From positions 1-33,765 of the forward strand of contig JAZRKX010000048.1 of assembly GCA_045646525.1 (NCBI GenBank): DNA of 33,765 nucleotides, read 5' to 3'. Numbering within the stretch: position 1 is the first letter of the stretch; every line of letters starts with the position of its first letter. The DNA comes from RGIG8748 sp045646525 (GTDB lineage Bacteria; Bacillota; Clostridia; UMGS1810). The notes under the pieces were generated by a model that was given only the letters and a program-made list of their open reading frames with translations, was not told where the DNA came from and made no database searches. This document shows positions 1-8,209 of this stretch, piece after piece. The translations under genes and the position numbers were made by a program.

Positions 1-72
1 AGAGCATATTTTGTTCCTCCGCTATGGTTTCTTGACAATTCCATTATAACGGATTTTGAACAAATATGCTCT
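1..72. repeat. Long imperfect hairpin, terminator-like
   Basis: Bases 1-16 are complementary to 58-72 with one bulged base, and a T-rich run follows (73-80). It could terminate a gene lying left of the window or be a small palindromic repeat. The left edge of the window cuts off its context. Confidence 0.5.
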
Positions 73-102
73 CTTTTTATTTATTTCTTTAATTTTTCTT
101 GA

Positions 103-148
103 GCTCTATTTGTTGGACACCCCAACATTTATTATAGAGCCTTTTTTT
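103..148 (+). terminator. Terminator or attenuator ahead of aroF
   Basis: GCTCTAT (103-109) pairs with ATAGAGC (134-140), and inside it TGTTGG pairs with CCAACA (111-116 with 122-127). Seven Ts follow. It ends about 45 bases before the aroF start, and I see no clear promoter between it and the gene. It may therefore work as a leader attenuator for aroF, or simply end an upstream transcript. Confidence 0.55.
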
Positions 149-191
149 ATATAAATATGCAGTTTTCGCAGGCTCCCGAGGAGGAATTTTT

Positions 192-1208
192 ATGATTATC
201 ATTATGAAACCCCGTACCACCGACAGCGATGTAAATGCCGTTGCTCAAAAGCTCAAGGAAAGCTACGGCGTGAGCATTCAGGTAAACAAGGGTGTGGACT
301 GCACCGTACTCGGTGTAATAGGCAACACCCACATAATCGACATTGACAAGGTAATGCTTCTTGACAATGTAGAAAAGGTTATGCCCGTAAGTGAGCCATA
401 TAAGAAAGCAAGCCGTAAATTTCACCCCGATGACAGCATAGTCGATTGCAGCGGTGTGAAGATGGGCGGAAACAAGCTAAACATCATAGCAGGCCCCTGC
501 TCTGTGGAAAGCAAGGAGCAGATAGAGACCATTGCAAGAGAAGTAAAGGCTTCGGGCGCATCCATGCTCAGAGGCGGTGCATACAAACCCCGTTCCTCAC
601 CGTACTCTTTCCAGGGACTTGAGCTTGAGGGACTCGAAATGCTTATTCATGCCAAAGAGCAGACGGGACTTCCCATTGTTACCGAGATTATGTCTCCCCA
701 CCTTGTAGAGAAATTTGACGAGTGTGTGGATGTAATTCAGGTAGGCGCAAGAAATATGCAGAACTTCGACCTCTTAAAAGAGCTTTCCAAAACAAGAAAG
801 CCCATACTTTTAAAGAGAGGACTTTCTGCAACTATAGAAGAGTGGCTCATGAGTGCCGAGTACATTCTTGCAGGCGGAAATCCCAATGTAATTCTTTGTG
901 AAAGAGGCATAAGGACATTTGAAACCTATACAAGAAACACCCTCGATTTGAGTGCCGTACCTGCCATAAAGAGACTTTCGCATCTTCCTGTTGTTATAGA
1001 TCCGTCGCATGCAACAGGTATCAACTGGATGGTAGAGCCTCTTGCCATAGCCTCTGTTGCCGTGGGTGCAGACGGTCTTATAATAGAGGTGCACAACGAC
1101 CCCAAAAATGCCAAGTGCGACGGTGCACAGTCCATAACTCCGACTGAATTCGATTCTCTTGTAAAGAAAATTTCCAAAATCGCACCCGATTTCAATAAAA
1201 CTTTATAA
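192..1208 (+). CDS. aroF: 3-deoxy-7-phosphoheptulonate (DAHP) synthase
   Basis: This enzyme condenses phosphoenolpyruvate with erythrose 4-phosphate, the first step of the shikimate pathway to aromatic amino acids. The 338-residue protein has a short N-terminal ferredoxin-like/ACT-like regulatory segment (about residues 1-75), then a KdsA-like TIM barrel. Visible motifs are AGPCSVES, RGGAYKPRSSPYSFQG, QVGARNMQNFDLL, KRGLSATIEEW, CERGIRTFE and DPSHATG. This layout is that of the type I-beta, Thermotoga-like class rather than the E. coli AroFGH class. The ATG at 192 follows GAGGAGG; an in-frame ATG at 204 lies further from it. The gene appears monocistronic, with a terminator right after it. 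The terminator-like hairpins upstream hint at attenuation, but I see no leader peptide. Family assignment is firm; the symbol (aroF versus aroA/aroG) is a naming convention. Confidence 0.95.
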   Translation: MIIIMKPRTTDSDVNAVAQKLKESYGVSIQVNKGVDCTVLGVIGNTHIIDIDKVMLLDNVEKVMPVSEPYKKASRKFHPDDSIVDCSGVKMGGNKLNIIAGPCSVESKEQIETIAREVKASGASMLRGGAYKPRSSPYSFQGLELEGLEMLIHAKEQTGLPIVTEIMSPHLVEKFDECVDVIQVGARNMQNFDLLKELSKTRKPILLKRGLSATIEEWLMSAEYILAGGNPNVILCERGIRTFETYTRNTLDLSAVPAIKRLSHLPVVIDPSHATGINWMVEPLAIASVAVGADGLIIEVHNDPKNAKCDGAQSITPTEFDSLVKKISKIAPDFNKTL

Positions 1209-1212
1209 CACC

Positions 1213-1245
1213 AAAAGCCTGCCGATTGGCAGGCTTTTGATATTT
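1213..1245 (+). terminator. Terminator of aroF
   Basis: AAAAGCCTGCC pairs perfectly with GGCAGGCTTTT around a GATT loop (1213-1238), followed by a T-rich stretch. It starts five bases after the aroF stop. Confidence 0.9.
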
Positions 1246-1276
1246 TGTTTGGCGACTGCTTCAGATGTCATGGATT

Positions 1277-1441
1277 AAAAAAGGTGCACCGGCAAAGCCG
1301 ATGCACCGAAAAACGCATGACTCTGATTGTTACCACACAAACCAAAATTACAAGTCAAAATGATTGCAAATATGCATGCGTTTTTGCCATGATATAAAAA
1401 CGCAATCATAGAGACTTGAAAATATTAAGATTTGTGTGGTA
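1277..1441 (-). ncRNA. Structured small RNA, family copy 1
   Basis: Unannotated candidate RNA of about 165 nt. The predicted start (about 1441) begins an 11-bp perfect stem, 1441-1431 with 1341-1331. Within it lie nested complementary pairs: CAAGTC/GACTTG, ATGATTGC/GCAATCAT, and GCGTTTTT/AAAAACGC, which partly overlaps the second pair and so allows alternative folds. A linker resembling AACAATCAGAG..TGCGTTTTT follows. The RNA ends in a GC-rich terminator hairpin (1307-1283) and six Us. Promoter type, architecture, linker and length match the loci at 10778-10941 and 32645-32806. No plausible reading frame is present. It is not convincingly 6S RNA, although a long hairpin RNA of this size makes that the first alternative to test. 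Confidence 0.75.
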
Positions 1442-1446
1442 CATTT

Positions 1447-1475
1447 ATTTTAACACATATATTTTAAACCGTCAA
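1447..1475 (-). promoter_or_regulatory. Promoter of small RNA copy 1
   Basis: On the minus strand TTGACG (1475-1470), a 17-base spacer and TAAAAT (1452-1447). The 18 bases TTTAAAATATATGTGTTA are identical to the promoter at 32611-32639. The predicted start coincides with the base of the long hairpin. Confidence 0.85.
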
Positions 1476-1496
1476 GGATTTTGCAGTACAATATAC

Positions 1497-1525
1497 TTGT
1501 TATTTTTCAAAAAAAGTGATAGAAT
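1497..1525 (+). promoter_or_regulatory. Promoter of uvrB
   Basis: TTGTTA (1497-1502), 17-base spacer, TAGAAT (1520-1525). It diverges from the small RNA promoter at 1447-1475. No LexA-type operator was recognised. Confidence 0.7.
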
Positions 1526-1558
1526 AAATATATGAAATCTGCGAAAGGAGGATAAGCG

Positions 1559-3517
1559 GTGCAGGATTTTAAGGTAGTATCTCCATATGAGCCAAAGGGC
1601 GACCAGATTAAAGCTATAGACGAGCTTTCCAAGGGAATTACAGATGGTATGCGCGGTCAGACGCTTCTTGGTGTTACAGGCTCGGGAAAAACCTACACAA
1701 TAGCCAAAACCATAGAGAGAGTAAACAAACCCACCCTTGTGCTTGCGCACAACAAGGTGCTGGCGGCGCAGCTGTGCAGTGAATTTAAGGAATTTTTCCC
1801 AAACAACGCGGTGGAGTATTTTGTGTCCTACTACGACTACTATCAGCCCGAGGCATACATTCCCAGTACCGATACCTTTATAGAAAAGGACTCCTCCATG
1901 AATGACGAAATAGACCGCTTGCGTCACAGCGCAACTGCGGCACTTTTTGAGCGCAGAGATGTAATAATCGTTGCCAGCGTTTCGTGTATATACGGTCTGG
2001 GAGACCCCGATGATTACAAAAACCTCATGTTAAGTCTCAGAGTGGGAAATGAATACGACAGAGATATGCTTCTTCGTAAGCTTGTGGATATGCAGTACAG
2101 GCGAAATGATTTGAGCCTTGAGCGAGGCACATTCCGTGTGAGAGGCGATGTGCTGGAGGTTCTTCCCGTAGGTCAGGGTGAAAAGGCGGTAAGAATAGAA
2201 TTCTTCGGCGATGAGATAGACAGAATATGCGAAATAGATATTGTAACAGGTGAGGTTACCGCCATGCGTACCTATACGGCGCTTTTTCCCGCTTCGCACT
2301 ATGCCACAACGGCAGAGAAGATGAGAAGAGCTATAGGCACAATATCCGATGAACTTACAGAGCGCCTTGCCGAGCTAAAATCGCAAAACAAGCTTTTGGA
2401 AATGCAAAGGCTTGAACAACGCACTAATTACGACCTCGAAATGATGCAGGAAATAGGCTTCTGTCAGGGTATAGAAAACTACTCGCGCCATATAAGCGGA
2501 AGAGAGCCGGGAAGCGCTCCCTTTACACTCATAGACTATATGCCCGATGATTTTCTGCTTGTAATAGATGAATCGCATGTTACCATACCTCAGGTAAGGG
2601 CAATGTATGCGGGCGACCGTTCGCGAAAGACTGCACTGGTGGATTACGGCTTCAGACTGCCGTCAGCTTTTGACAACAGACCTTTGTGCTTTGAGGAATT
2701 TGAAAAGAAGATAAATCAGGTGGTATTTGTAAGCGCAACTCCTGCCGACTATGAAAAAGAGCATTCCTCCAAGGTGGTAGAGCAGGTAATCCGTCCTACA
2801 GGACTTGTAGACCCCGAAGTGATTGTGCGCCCTGTAAAAGGTCAGGTGGATGACCTCATAGGAGCCATAAACGAGGTTACCGAAAAGAATCAGAGAGTGC
2901 TTGTAACCACCCTTACAAAGAAGATGGCAGAATCGCTTACCGATTATCTGCATGATGTGGGCATAAAGGTACGCTATCTCCACAGCGATGTGGAAACCAT
3001 AGAGCGAATGGAGATAATAAGGGACTTGCGCCTTGGTGTGTTCGATGTGCTTGTGGGCATTAATCTGCTCCGTGAGGGATTAGACATACCCGAGGTGAGC
3101 CTTGTAGCCATACTCGATGCCGATAAAGAAGGGTTCCTCAGAAGCGAAACCTCGCTTATACAGACCATTGGCAGAGCCGCTCGTAATGCCGAGGGCAGAG
3201 TAATAATGTATGCAGACGAAATTACCCGTTCCATGAAAAGCGCCATAGACGAAACCAACCGAAGACGCGCTTTGCAGGAGGAGTTCAACCGTGAGCACGG
3301 TATAGTACCCGCCACCATTACAAAGGATGTAAGAGGAATCATAAAGACCTATGTAGAGGACGAAAAGAGTGCCGACACAGCCGAGGAAATGAGCATGGAG
3401 GAGAAAATTGCAAATCTTACACTTCTTATGCACAAAGCGGCACAGGAGCTCGAATTTGAAGAGGCGGCACGCCTGAGAGACGAAATTACAAGAATCACAA
3501 AGCAAAACGAAATGTAG
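1559..3517 (+). CDS. uvrB: Excinuclease ABC subunit B
   Basis: UvrB is the damage-verifying DEAD-like helicase of nucleotide excision repair. It is loaded by UvrA and then binds UvrC for incision. The 652-residue protein shows Walker A GVTGSGKT (38-45), the beta-hairpin region YYDYYQPEAY, a DEAD-type box (VIDESH), the helicase motif QTIGRAARN, and a C-terminal UVR domain (about 615-650) that contacts UvrC. The start is GTG at 1559, placed eight bases after AAAGGAGG. The length is normal for the family. uvrA follows nine bases downstream, so the two are almost certainly cotranscribed. Confidence 0.97.
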   Translation: MQDFKVVSPYEPKGDQIKAIDELSKGITDGMRGQTLLGVTGSGKTYTIAKTIERVNKPTLVLAHNKVLAAQLCSEFKEFFPNNAVEYFVSYYDYYQPEAYIPSTDTFIEKDSSMNDEIDRLRHSATAALFERRDVIIVASVSCIYGLGDPDDYKNLMLSLRVGNEYDRDMLLRKLVDMQYRRNDLSLERGTFRVRGDVLEVLPVGQGEKAVRIEFFGDEIDRICEIDIVTGEVTAMRTYTALFPASHYATTAEKMRRAIGTISDELTERLAELKSQNKLLEMQRLEQRTNYDLEMMQEIGFCQGIENYSRHISGREPGSAPFTLIDYMPDDFLLVIDESHVTIPQVRAMYAGDRSRKTALVDYGFRLPSAFDNRPLCFEEFEKKINQVVFVSATPADYEKEHSSKVVEQVIRPTGLVDPEVIVRPVKGQVDDLIGAINEVTEKNQRVLVTTLTKKMAESLTDYLHDVGIKVRYLHSDVETIERMEIIRDLRLGVFDVLVGINLLREGLDIPEVSLVAILDADKEGFLRSETSLIQTIGRAARNAEGRVIMYADEITRSMKSAIDETNRRRALQEEFNREHGIVPATITKDVRGIIKTYVEDEKSADTAEEMSMEEKIANLTLLMHKAAQELEFEEAARLRDEITRITKQNEM

Positions 3518-3526
3518 GAGAAAAAT

Positions 3527-6343
3527 ATGCCAAAGGATACAATATATATTCGCGGTGCAAGAGAGCACAATTTAAAAAATATAGATATATCCATCCCAAG
3601 AGACAAGCTTGTGGTATTTACGGGGCTTTCGGGCTCGGGTAAGTCTTCGCTTGCTTTTGATACCATATATGCCGAGGGACAGCGCAGATATGTTGAGTCG
3701 CTTTCCTCGTATGCAAGACAATTTCTGGGACAGATGGACAAACCCGATATTGACTATATCGAGGGACTTTCGCCTGCCATAAGCATAGACCAGAAGACCA
3801 CAAGCCACAATCCGCGCTCTACTGTGGGTACAGTTACGGAGATTTATGACTATTTCCGACTTCTTTTTGCCAGAATAGGCATTATGCATTGCCCGAAATG
3901 CAAAAAGACCATTCAGTCGCAGACCATAGACGAAATCGTGGATTCCGTCATGTCACTTAGCGAGGGCACAAAACTGCAGATACTTGCCCCTGTGGTAAGG
4001 GAGAAAAAGGGTACACACCAGAAAGTGTTTGAAAATGCCAAAAAGAACGGCTTTGTGAGAGTGCGCATAAACGGTGAGATACACGACCTTTATGAAGATA
4101 TATCGCTTGAAAAGAACAACCGCCATACCATAGAAATAGTAGTAGACAGAATTGCCGTAAAAGACGGAATAATGTCCCGAATTGCCGATTCCATGCAGAC
4201 CGCACTCGAAATCGGCGGCGGTATTGCTCTTGCGGTGCTTACAGACGGTACAGAGCTTGTGTACAATCAGAATTTTGCATGCCGTGACTGCGGTATAAGC
4301 ATGGAGGAGATGACACCCCGTTCGTTCTCGTTCAATAGCCCCATAGGTGCGTGTAAGGAGTGTCTCGGACTTGGTATGCTCATGGAGATAGACCCCGAGC
4401 TTGTTATTGCCGATGCTTCAAAATCCGTATTCGACGGCGGTATAGATGTGTGCGGATTTAAAAATATAGGTGACGACGGCTCATATTCGCGTCTTTGGAT
4501 AGAAGCTCTCGGCACTAAACACGGCTTTAATCCGAACAAAGCAATAGAAGATTTGACAGATGAGCAATACAATCTCATAATGTACGGAAGCGACGAGCCT
4601 CTTACCATAGTGTACATGGGCGAGAGAAAGACGCGCGCATTCGAGGGCATAATAAATACCCTGAAAAGACGATACAAGGATTCGTATTCGTCATTTATGA
4701 AAGCGGAGATAGAGTCACTTATGAGCAGTAATCCCTGTCCCTCATGTAAGGGCAGGAGACTGCGCGATGAAATCCTTGCAGTTACCGTGGGCGATAAGAA
4801 TATAGCCGAGGTCTGCGAGATGAGTATCCGCGATACAAAGGCTTTTTTCGACTCGCTTACATTTACCGATACGGAAATGATAATTGCAAAGCAGATTTTA
4901 AAGGAGATAAATTCCCGCCTGCAGTTCCTTATAGATGTGGGACTTGACTACCTTACCCTATCAAGAAGTGCAGGAAGCCTTTCGGGAGGTGAGGCACAGA
5001 GAATACGTCTTGCCACACAGATTGGCTCAAGCCTTATGGGCGTACTCTATATACTCGACGAGCCGTCAATAGGTCTTCATCAGAGGGACAATGATAAGCT
5101 TCTTGCAACCTTGAAGAAGCTCCGTGACCTTGGCAACACTCTCATAGTAGTAGAACACGACGAGGACACCATGAGGGCGGCAGACCATATTGTCGATATA
5201 GGACCCGGTGCAGGTATCCACGGCGGTTATGTGGTTGCCGAGGGAAGCGTAGAGGATATAGAAAACTGCGAGGGCAGTATCACAGGCGCTTATCTTAGCG
5301 GTAGAAAGAGGATAGAAGTACCCTCCGAGCGCCGAAAAGGAAACGGCAAATCGGTTTCAATCAAGGGTGCGACTGAAAATAACCTAAAGAATATAGATGT
5401 TGACTTCCCCTTGGGTAAATTCATATGCGTTACGGGCGTTTCGGGCTCGGGCAAATCGTCTCTTGTAAACGAGATATTAAACAAGAGCCTTTCCGCAAAG
5501 CTCAACCGCGCAAGGAAAAAGGCAGGCAGGCACAAGAGCATAAAGGGTGTAGAAAACTTAGACAAGGTCATAAGCATAGACCAGTCGCCAATAGGCAGAA
5601 CACCGCGCTCAAATCCTGCTACCTACACAGGTGTATTCGGCGATATACGAACTGTATTCTCGCAGACAAACGAAGCAAAGCTCCGTGGCTATCAGCCGGG
5701 CAGATTCAGCTTCAATGTGGCGGGAGGACGGTGCGAGGCTTGTCAGGGAGACGGCATAATAAAGATAGAGATGCACTTCCTCTCCGATGTGTATGTACCC
5801 TGTGAGGTGTGCAAGGGCAAGCGTTACAACAGAGAAACTCTCGAGGTTAAATTCAAGGGCAGGAATATAAGCGATGTTCTTGATATGACGGTGGAAGAGG
5901 GGTTGTCATTCTTTGAAAACATACCCAAAATCCGCCGTAAGCTCCAGACACTCTACGATGTGGGACTCGGATATATAAAGATAGGTCAGCCCTCCACACA
6001 GCTTTCGGGCGGTGAGGCGCAGAGGGTAAAGCTTGCCACAGAGTTAAGTCGTAAGTCTACGGGCAGAACCCTGTATATACTCGACGAGCCTACAACGGGA
6101 CTGCACACGGCGGATGTGCACAAGCTCATAGAGGTACTGAGTATCCTTGCAGACAGCGGCAATACGGTTGTTGTTATAGAACACAATCTTGATGTTATAA
6201 AGATAGCAGACCATATCATAGACTTAGGCCCCGAGGGCGGCGACAAGGGCGGCACTCTGGTATGCGCGGGCACTCCCGAAGAGGTGGCAGAGTGCGCATC
6301 ATCCCATACGGGCAGGTATCTTAAAAAGTTGGTTTCGAGGTGA
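3527..6343 (+). CDS. uvrA: Excinuclease ABC subunit A
   Basis: UvrA is the damage sensor of nucleotide excision repair, an ABC ATPase dimer that hands DNA to UvrB. The 938-residue protein has two nucleotide-binding halves: Walker A GLSGSGKS near residue 33 and GVSGSGKS in the second half. Each half has an LSGGEAQR signature and an ILDEP Walker B. Zinc-finger cysteines are visible as CPKC, CRDC..CKEC, CPSC and CEAC..CEVC pairs. The ATG at 3527 is preceded by TAGGAG, which overlaps the uvrB stop. The full length and intact motifs indicate a functional gene. An FHA gene starts four bases after its stop. Confidence 0.97.
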   Translation: MPKDTIYIRGAREHNLKNIDISIPRDKLVVFTGLSGSGKSSLAFDTIYAEGQRRYVESLSSYARQFLGQMDKPDIDYIEGLSPAISIDQKTTSHNPRSTVGTVTEIYDYFRLLFARIGIMHCPKCKKTIQSQTIDEIVDSVMSLSEGTKLQILAPVVREKKGTHQKVFENAKKNGFVRVRINGEIHDLYEDISLEKNNRHTIEIVVDRIAVKDGIMSRIADSMQTALEIGGGIALAVLTDGTELVYNQNFACRDCGISMEEMTPRSFSFNSPIGACKECLGLGMLMEIDPELVIADASKSVFDGGIDVCGFKNIGDDGSYSRLWIEALGTKHGFNPNKAIEDLTDEQYNLIMYGSDEPLTIVYMGERKTRAFEGIINTLKRRYKDSYSSFMKAEIESLMSSNPCPSCKGRRLRDEILAVTVGDKNIAEVCEMSIRDTKAFFDSLTFTDTEMIIAKQILKEINSRLQFLIDVGLDYLTLSRSAGSLSGGEAQRIRLATQIGSSLMGVLYILDEPSIGLHQRDNDKLLATLKKLRDLGNTLIVVEHDEDTMRAADHIVDIGPGAGIHGGYVVAEGSVEDIENCEGSITGAYLSGRKRIEVPSERRKGNGKSVSIKGATENNLKNIDVDFPLGKFICVTGVSGSGKSSLVNEILNKSLSAKLNRARKKAGRHKSIKGVENLDKVISIDQSPIGRTPRSNPATYTGVFGDIRTVFSQTNEAKLRGYQPGRFSFNVAGGRCEACQGDGIIKIEMHFLSDVYVPCEVCKGKRYNRETLEVKFKGRNISDVLDMTVEEGLSFFENIPKIRRKLQTLYDVGLGYIKIGQPSTQLSGGEAQRVKLATELSRKSTGRTLYILDEPTTGLHTADVHKLIEVLSILADSGNTVVVIEHNLDVIKIADHIIDLGPEGGDKGGTLVCAGTPEEVAECASSHTGRYLKKLVSR

Positions 6344-6347
6344 ACTC

Positions 6348-6803
6348 ATGGGTATATTTGAACTCTTTTCGGGTGTTGTAAAGTTCATACTTATAGGCAT
6401 TGTCTACCTTTTTATACTAAAGGTTGTAAAGATGGTGTACCTTGATATATCAGACACTAAGAGGGCACGCAGGCAGATAACCGAGGGCATGGCGTATCTT
6501 AAATATTCGGGCAGAAAAAAGGACCTCGAATACAAAATATATGATACCTATGCCGTAAAGGAAGAGACATCCATAGGAAGAACACGCAAAAATGACATCT
6601 GCATACCTGCACCCTTTATGTCCTCACAGCATGCAAGGATATTCTTTGCCGACGGCGAATTCTACCTTGAAGACCTCGGCAGTACAAACGGCACCCTCTT
6701 AAACGGCAAGCATGTGGGCAACTACACGCTTACTATAAAAAGCGGAGATAAGATATCCTTTGGAAGCCTTAAGTTTACCTTTGTGGAAAACAGCGATGAA
6801 TAG
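6348..6803 (+). CDS. FHA-domain membrane-anchored protein
   Basis: FHA domains bind phosphothreonine peptides. In Gram-positive bacteria such proteins often sit beside FtsW/RodA and penicillin-binding proteins and link Ser/Thr kinases to cell-wall synthesis. The 151-residue protein has one N-terminal membrane helix (about residues 8-28), a basic linker, and an FHA domain (about 72-148) showing the signature elements SIGRTRKNDI, SSQHARI and DLGSTNGTLLNG. It starts four bases after uvrA and ends 12 bases before ftsW, so it is part of one transcript. No kinase, phosphatase or penicillin-binding protein gene is in the run, so its partner must be elsewhere. Confidence 0.88.
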   Translation: MGIFELFSGVVKFILIGIVYLFILKVVKMVYLDISDTKRARRQITEGMAYLKYSGRKKDLEYKIYDTYAVKEETSIGRTRKNDICIPAPFMSSQHARIFFADGEFYLEDLGSTNGTLLNGKHVGNYTLTIKSGDKISFGSLKFTFVENSDE

Positions 6804-6815
6804 GGGTGGTGCTGT

Positions 6816-8132
6816 ATGAAATTCCGATTCGGTGCAGTAGCCATGGTTCTCTCATTTGATGTTATCTGTTTTGCGCTTTTATGCCTTTATCCTCATGTGG
6901 ATTACAAGGCTCTTTTCACAGCCATGGCAATTTGCTGCGGTATTATACTTATAACATATATTGCCATATATGCGTTTGGTTTGGGCGACCCGTATCCGTT
7001 TCTTATTGTATCTATGCTGTCCTCAATGAGTATCATAATACTATACAGTCTGGGTATTCAGCAGAGCGCCGCATATGAGAATCCCTCAAAATCCTTAATT
7101 ACCATTGCTCAGAATCAGCTCAAGTGGTTTCTTGTGGGCATAGGTATATTTTATATAAGCTATGCTGTGTACAGGAGCTTTAACAGATGGAAAAAGCTTA
7201 ATTTCCTCTACATAGGGCTTACCCTTGTGCTCTTTGTCGTAACGCTCGTATTTGCAAAGGCGTTGGGCGGTGCGCGCAACTGGATAGAAATATGCGGTAT
7301 AGGTATTCAGCCGTCGGAAATAATAAAACTTTGCTTCTGCTTTGCCATGGCGTCGTTCTTTTGTACCAAGACAAAATTACGGGGCTTTAAAGAGAGGGTT
7401 ATACAGATAAAAAGACAGGATGTGTATATAGCAGTTTTTGTATACAGTTGTCTGCTTCTGTTCCTTATTCAAGGCGAGCTTGGTACGGCAGTACTTTTCT
7501 TTATGGTCTACATTGCCATGATGCTTGTGTACGATGTACCGCTTATCGTACCTCTTATAAATACAGCCATTGCCTCGGTTGGCGTAATCGCGGTAATTTA
7601 TCTTGAAAACTATGTGGGTGCATTTGCAAGGGCAATGGAAAGGGTACGCATATGGCTTGACCCCGCTGTGTACAACTTTCAGCCAGAGCTGGGAAAACCT
7701 CAGGGCACTCAGCAAATATATGAATCTCTTAAGGCAATATGCTCGGGAGGGTATTTCGGTACGGGCCTGGGACTTAGCGGTGCGCACAATATATGGGTTA
7801 TAGAATCCGACCTTGTGTTCTCGGCAATCTGCTATGAGATGGGACTTTTTATGGGATTTGCCATCATAATGATGTACTTTATGCTCTCCTACAGAGGATG
7901 CAAGATTGCCATGGAGGTTACAGATTCATTTGACAGAGCGCTTGCACTTTGTATAGTGGCATCTCTTGCGTGTCAGGCTTTTATAATAATAGGCGGAGTT
8001 ACCAAGATGATACCGCTTACAGGCATAACAATGCCCTTTGTAAGCGCGGGCGGAAGCTCGATGATTGTAAGCTTTGCAATGCTTGGTATTCTTACAGCAA
8101 TTTCTCACAAAAAAGAAAAATCTAAGTTATGA
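6816..8132 (+). CDS. ftsW: FtsW/RodA/SpoVE-family glycosyltransferase
   Basis: SEDS-family proteins polymerise peptidoglycan glycan strands from lipid II, usually with a class B penicillin-binding protein. The 438-residue protein has about ten hydrophobic segments and the family hallmarks GGARNWIEI..IQPSEIIKL, a large loop with GGYFGTGLGLS, and PFVSAGGSSM near the C terminus. The preceding FHA gene with its N-terminal membrane anchor is a common Clostridia/Actinobacteria arrangement. The usual next gene, a transpeptidase, is absent; an acyl-CoA ligase under its own promoter follows. I cannot separate FtsW from RodA or SpoVE by sequence reading alone. Confidence 0.88.
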   Translation: MKFRFGAVAMVLSFDVICFALLCLYPHVDYKALFTAMAICCGIILITYIAIYAFGLGDPYPFLIVSMLSSMSIIILYSLGIQQSAAYENPSKSLITIAQNQLKWFLVGIGIFYISYAVYRSFNRWKKLNFLYIGLTLVLFVVTLVFAKALGGARNWIEICGIGIQPSEIIKLCFCFAMASFFCTKTKLRGFKERVIQIKRQDVYIAVFVYSCLLLFLIQGELGTAVLFFMVYIAMMLVYDVPLIVPLINTAIASVGVIAVIYLENYVGAFARAMERVRIWLDPAVYNFQPELGKPQGTQQIYESLKAICSGGYFGTGLGLSGAHNIWVIESDLVFSAICYEMGLFMGFAIIMMYFMLSYRGCKIAMEVTDSFDRALALCIVASLACQAFIIIGGVTKMIPLTGITMPFVSAGGSSMIVSFAMLGILTAISHKKEKSKL

Positions 8133-8133
8133 G

Positions 8134-8190
8134 TTGACAAAATGTGTAATATGTGTTAATCTAATGTCGTACATTAGATTAACACATATT
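8134..8190 (+). promoter_or_regulatory. Promoter overlapped by a perfect 43-bp palindrome
   Basis: TTGACA (8134-8139), a 17-base spacer and TAATCT (8157-8162) form the promoter of the acyl-CoA ligase. The -10 box lies inside a perfect inverted repeat: AATATGTGTTAATCTAATGT (8148-8167), a 3-base loop, and its exact complement at 8171-8190. Being centred near the start site, it fits a repressor operator. It could also fold as a strong RNA hairpin ending the ftsW transcript, but the tract after it (TTGCTT) is poor for a terminator. Confidence 0.75.
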
Positions 8191-8209
8191 TTGCTTAAGG
8201 AGTGAAAAA

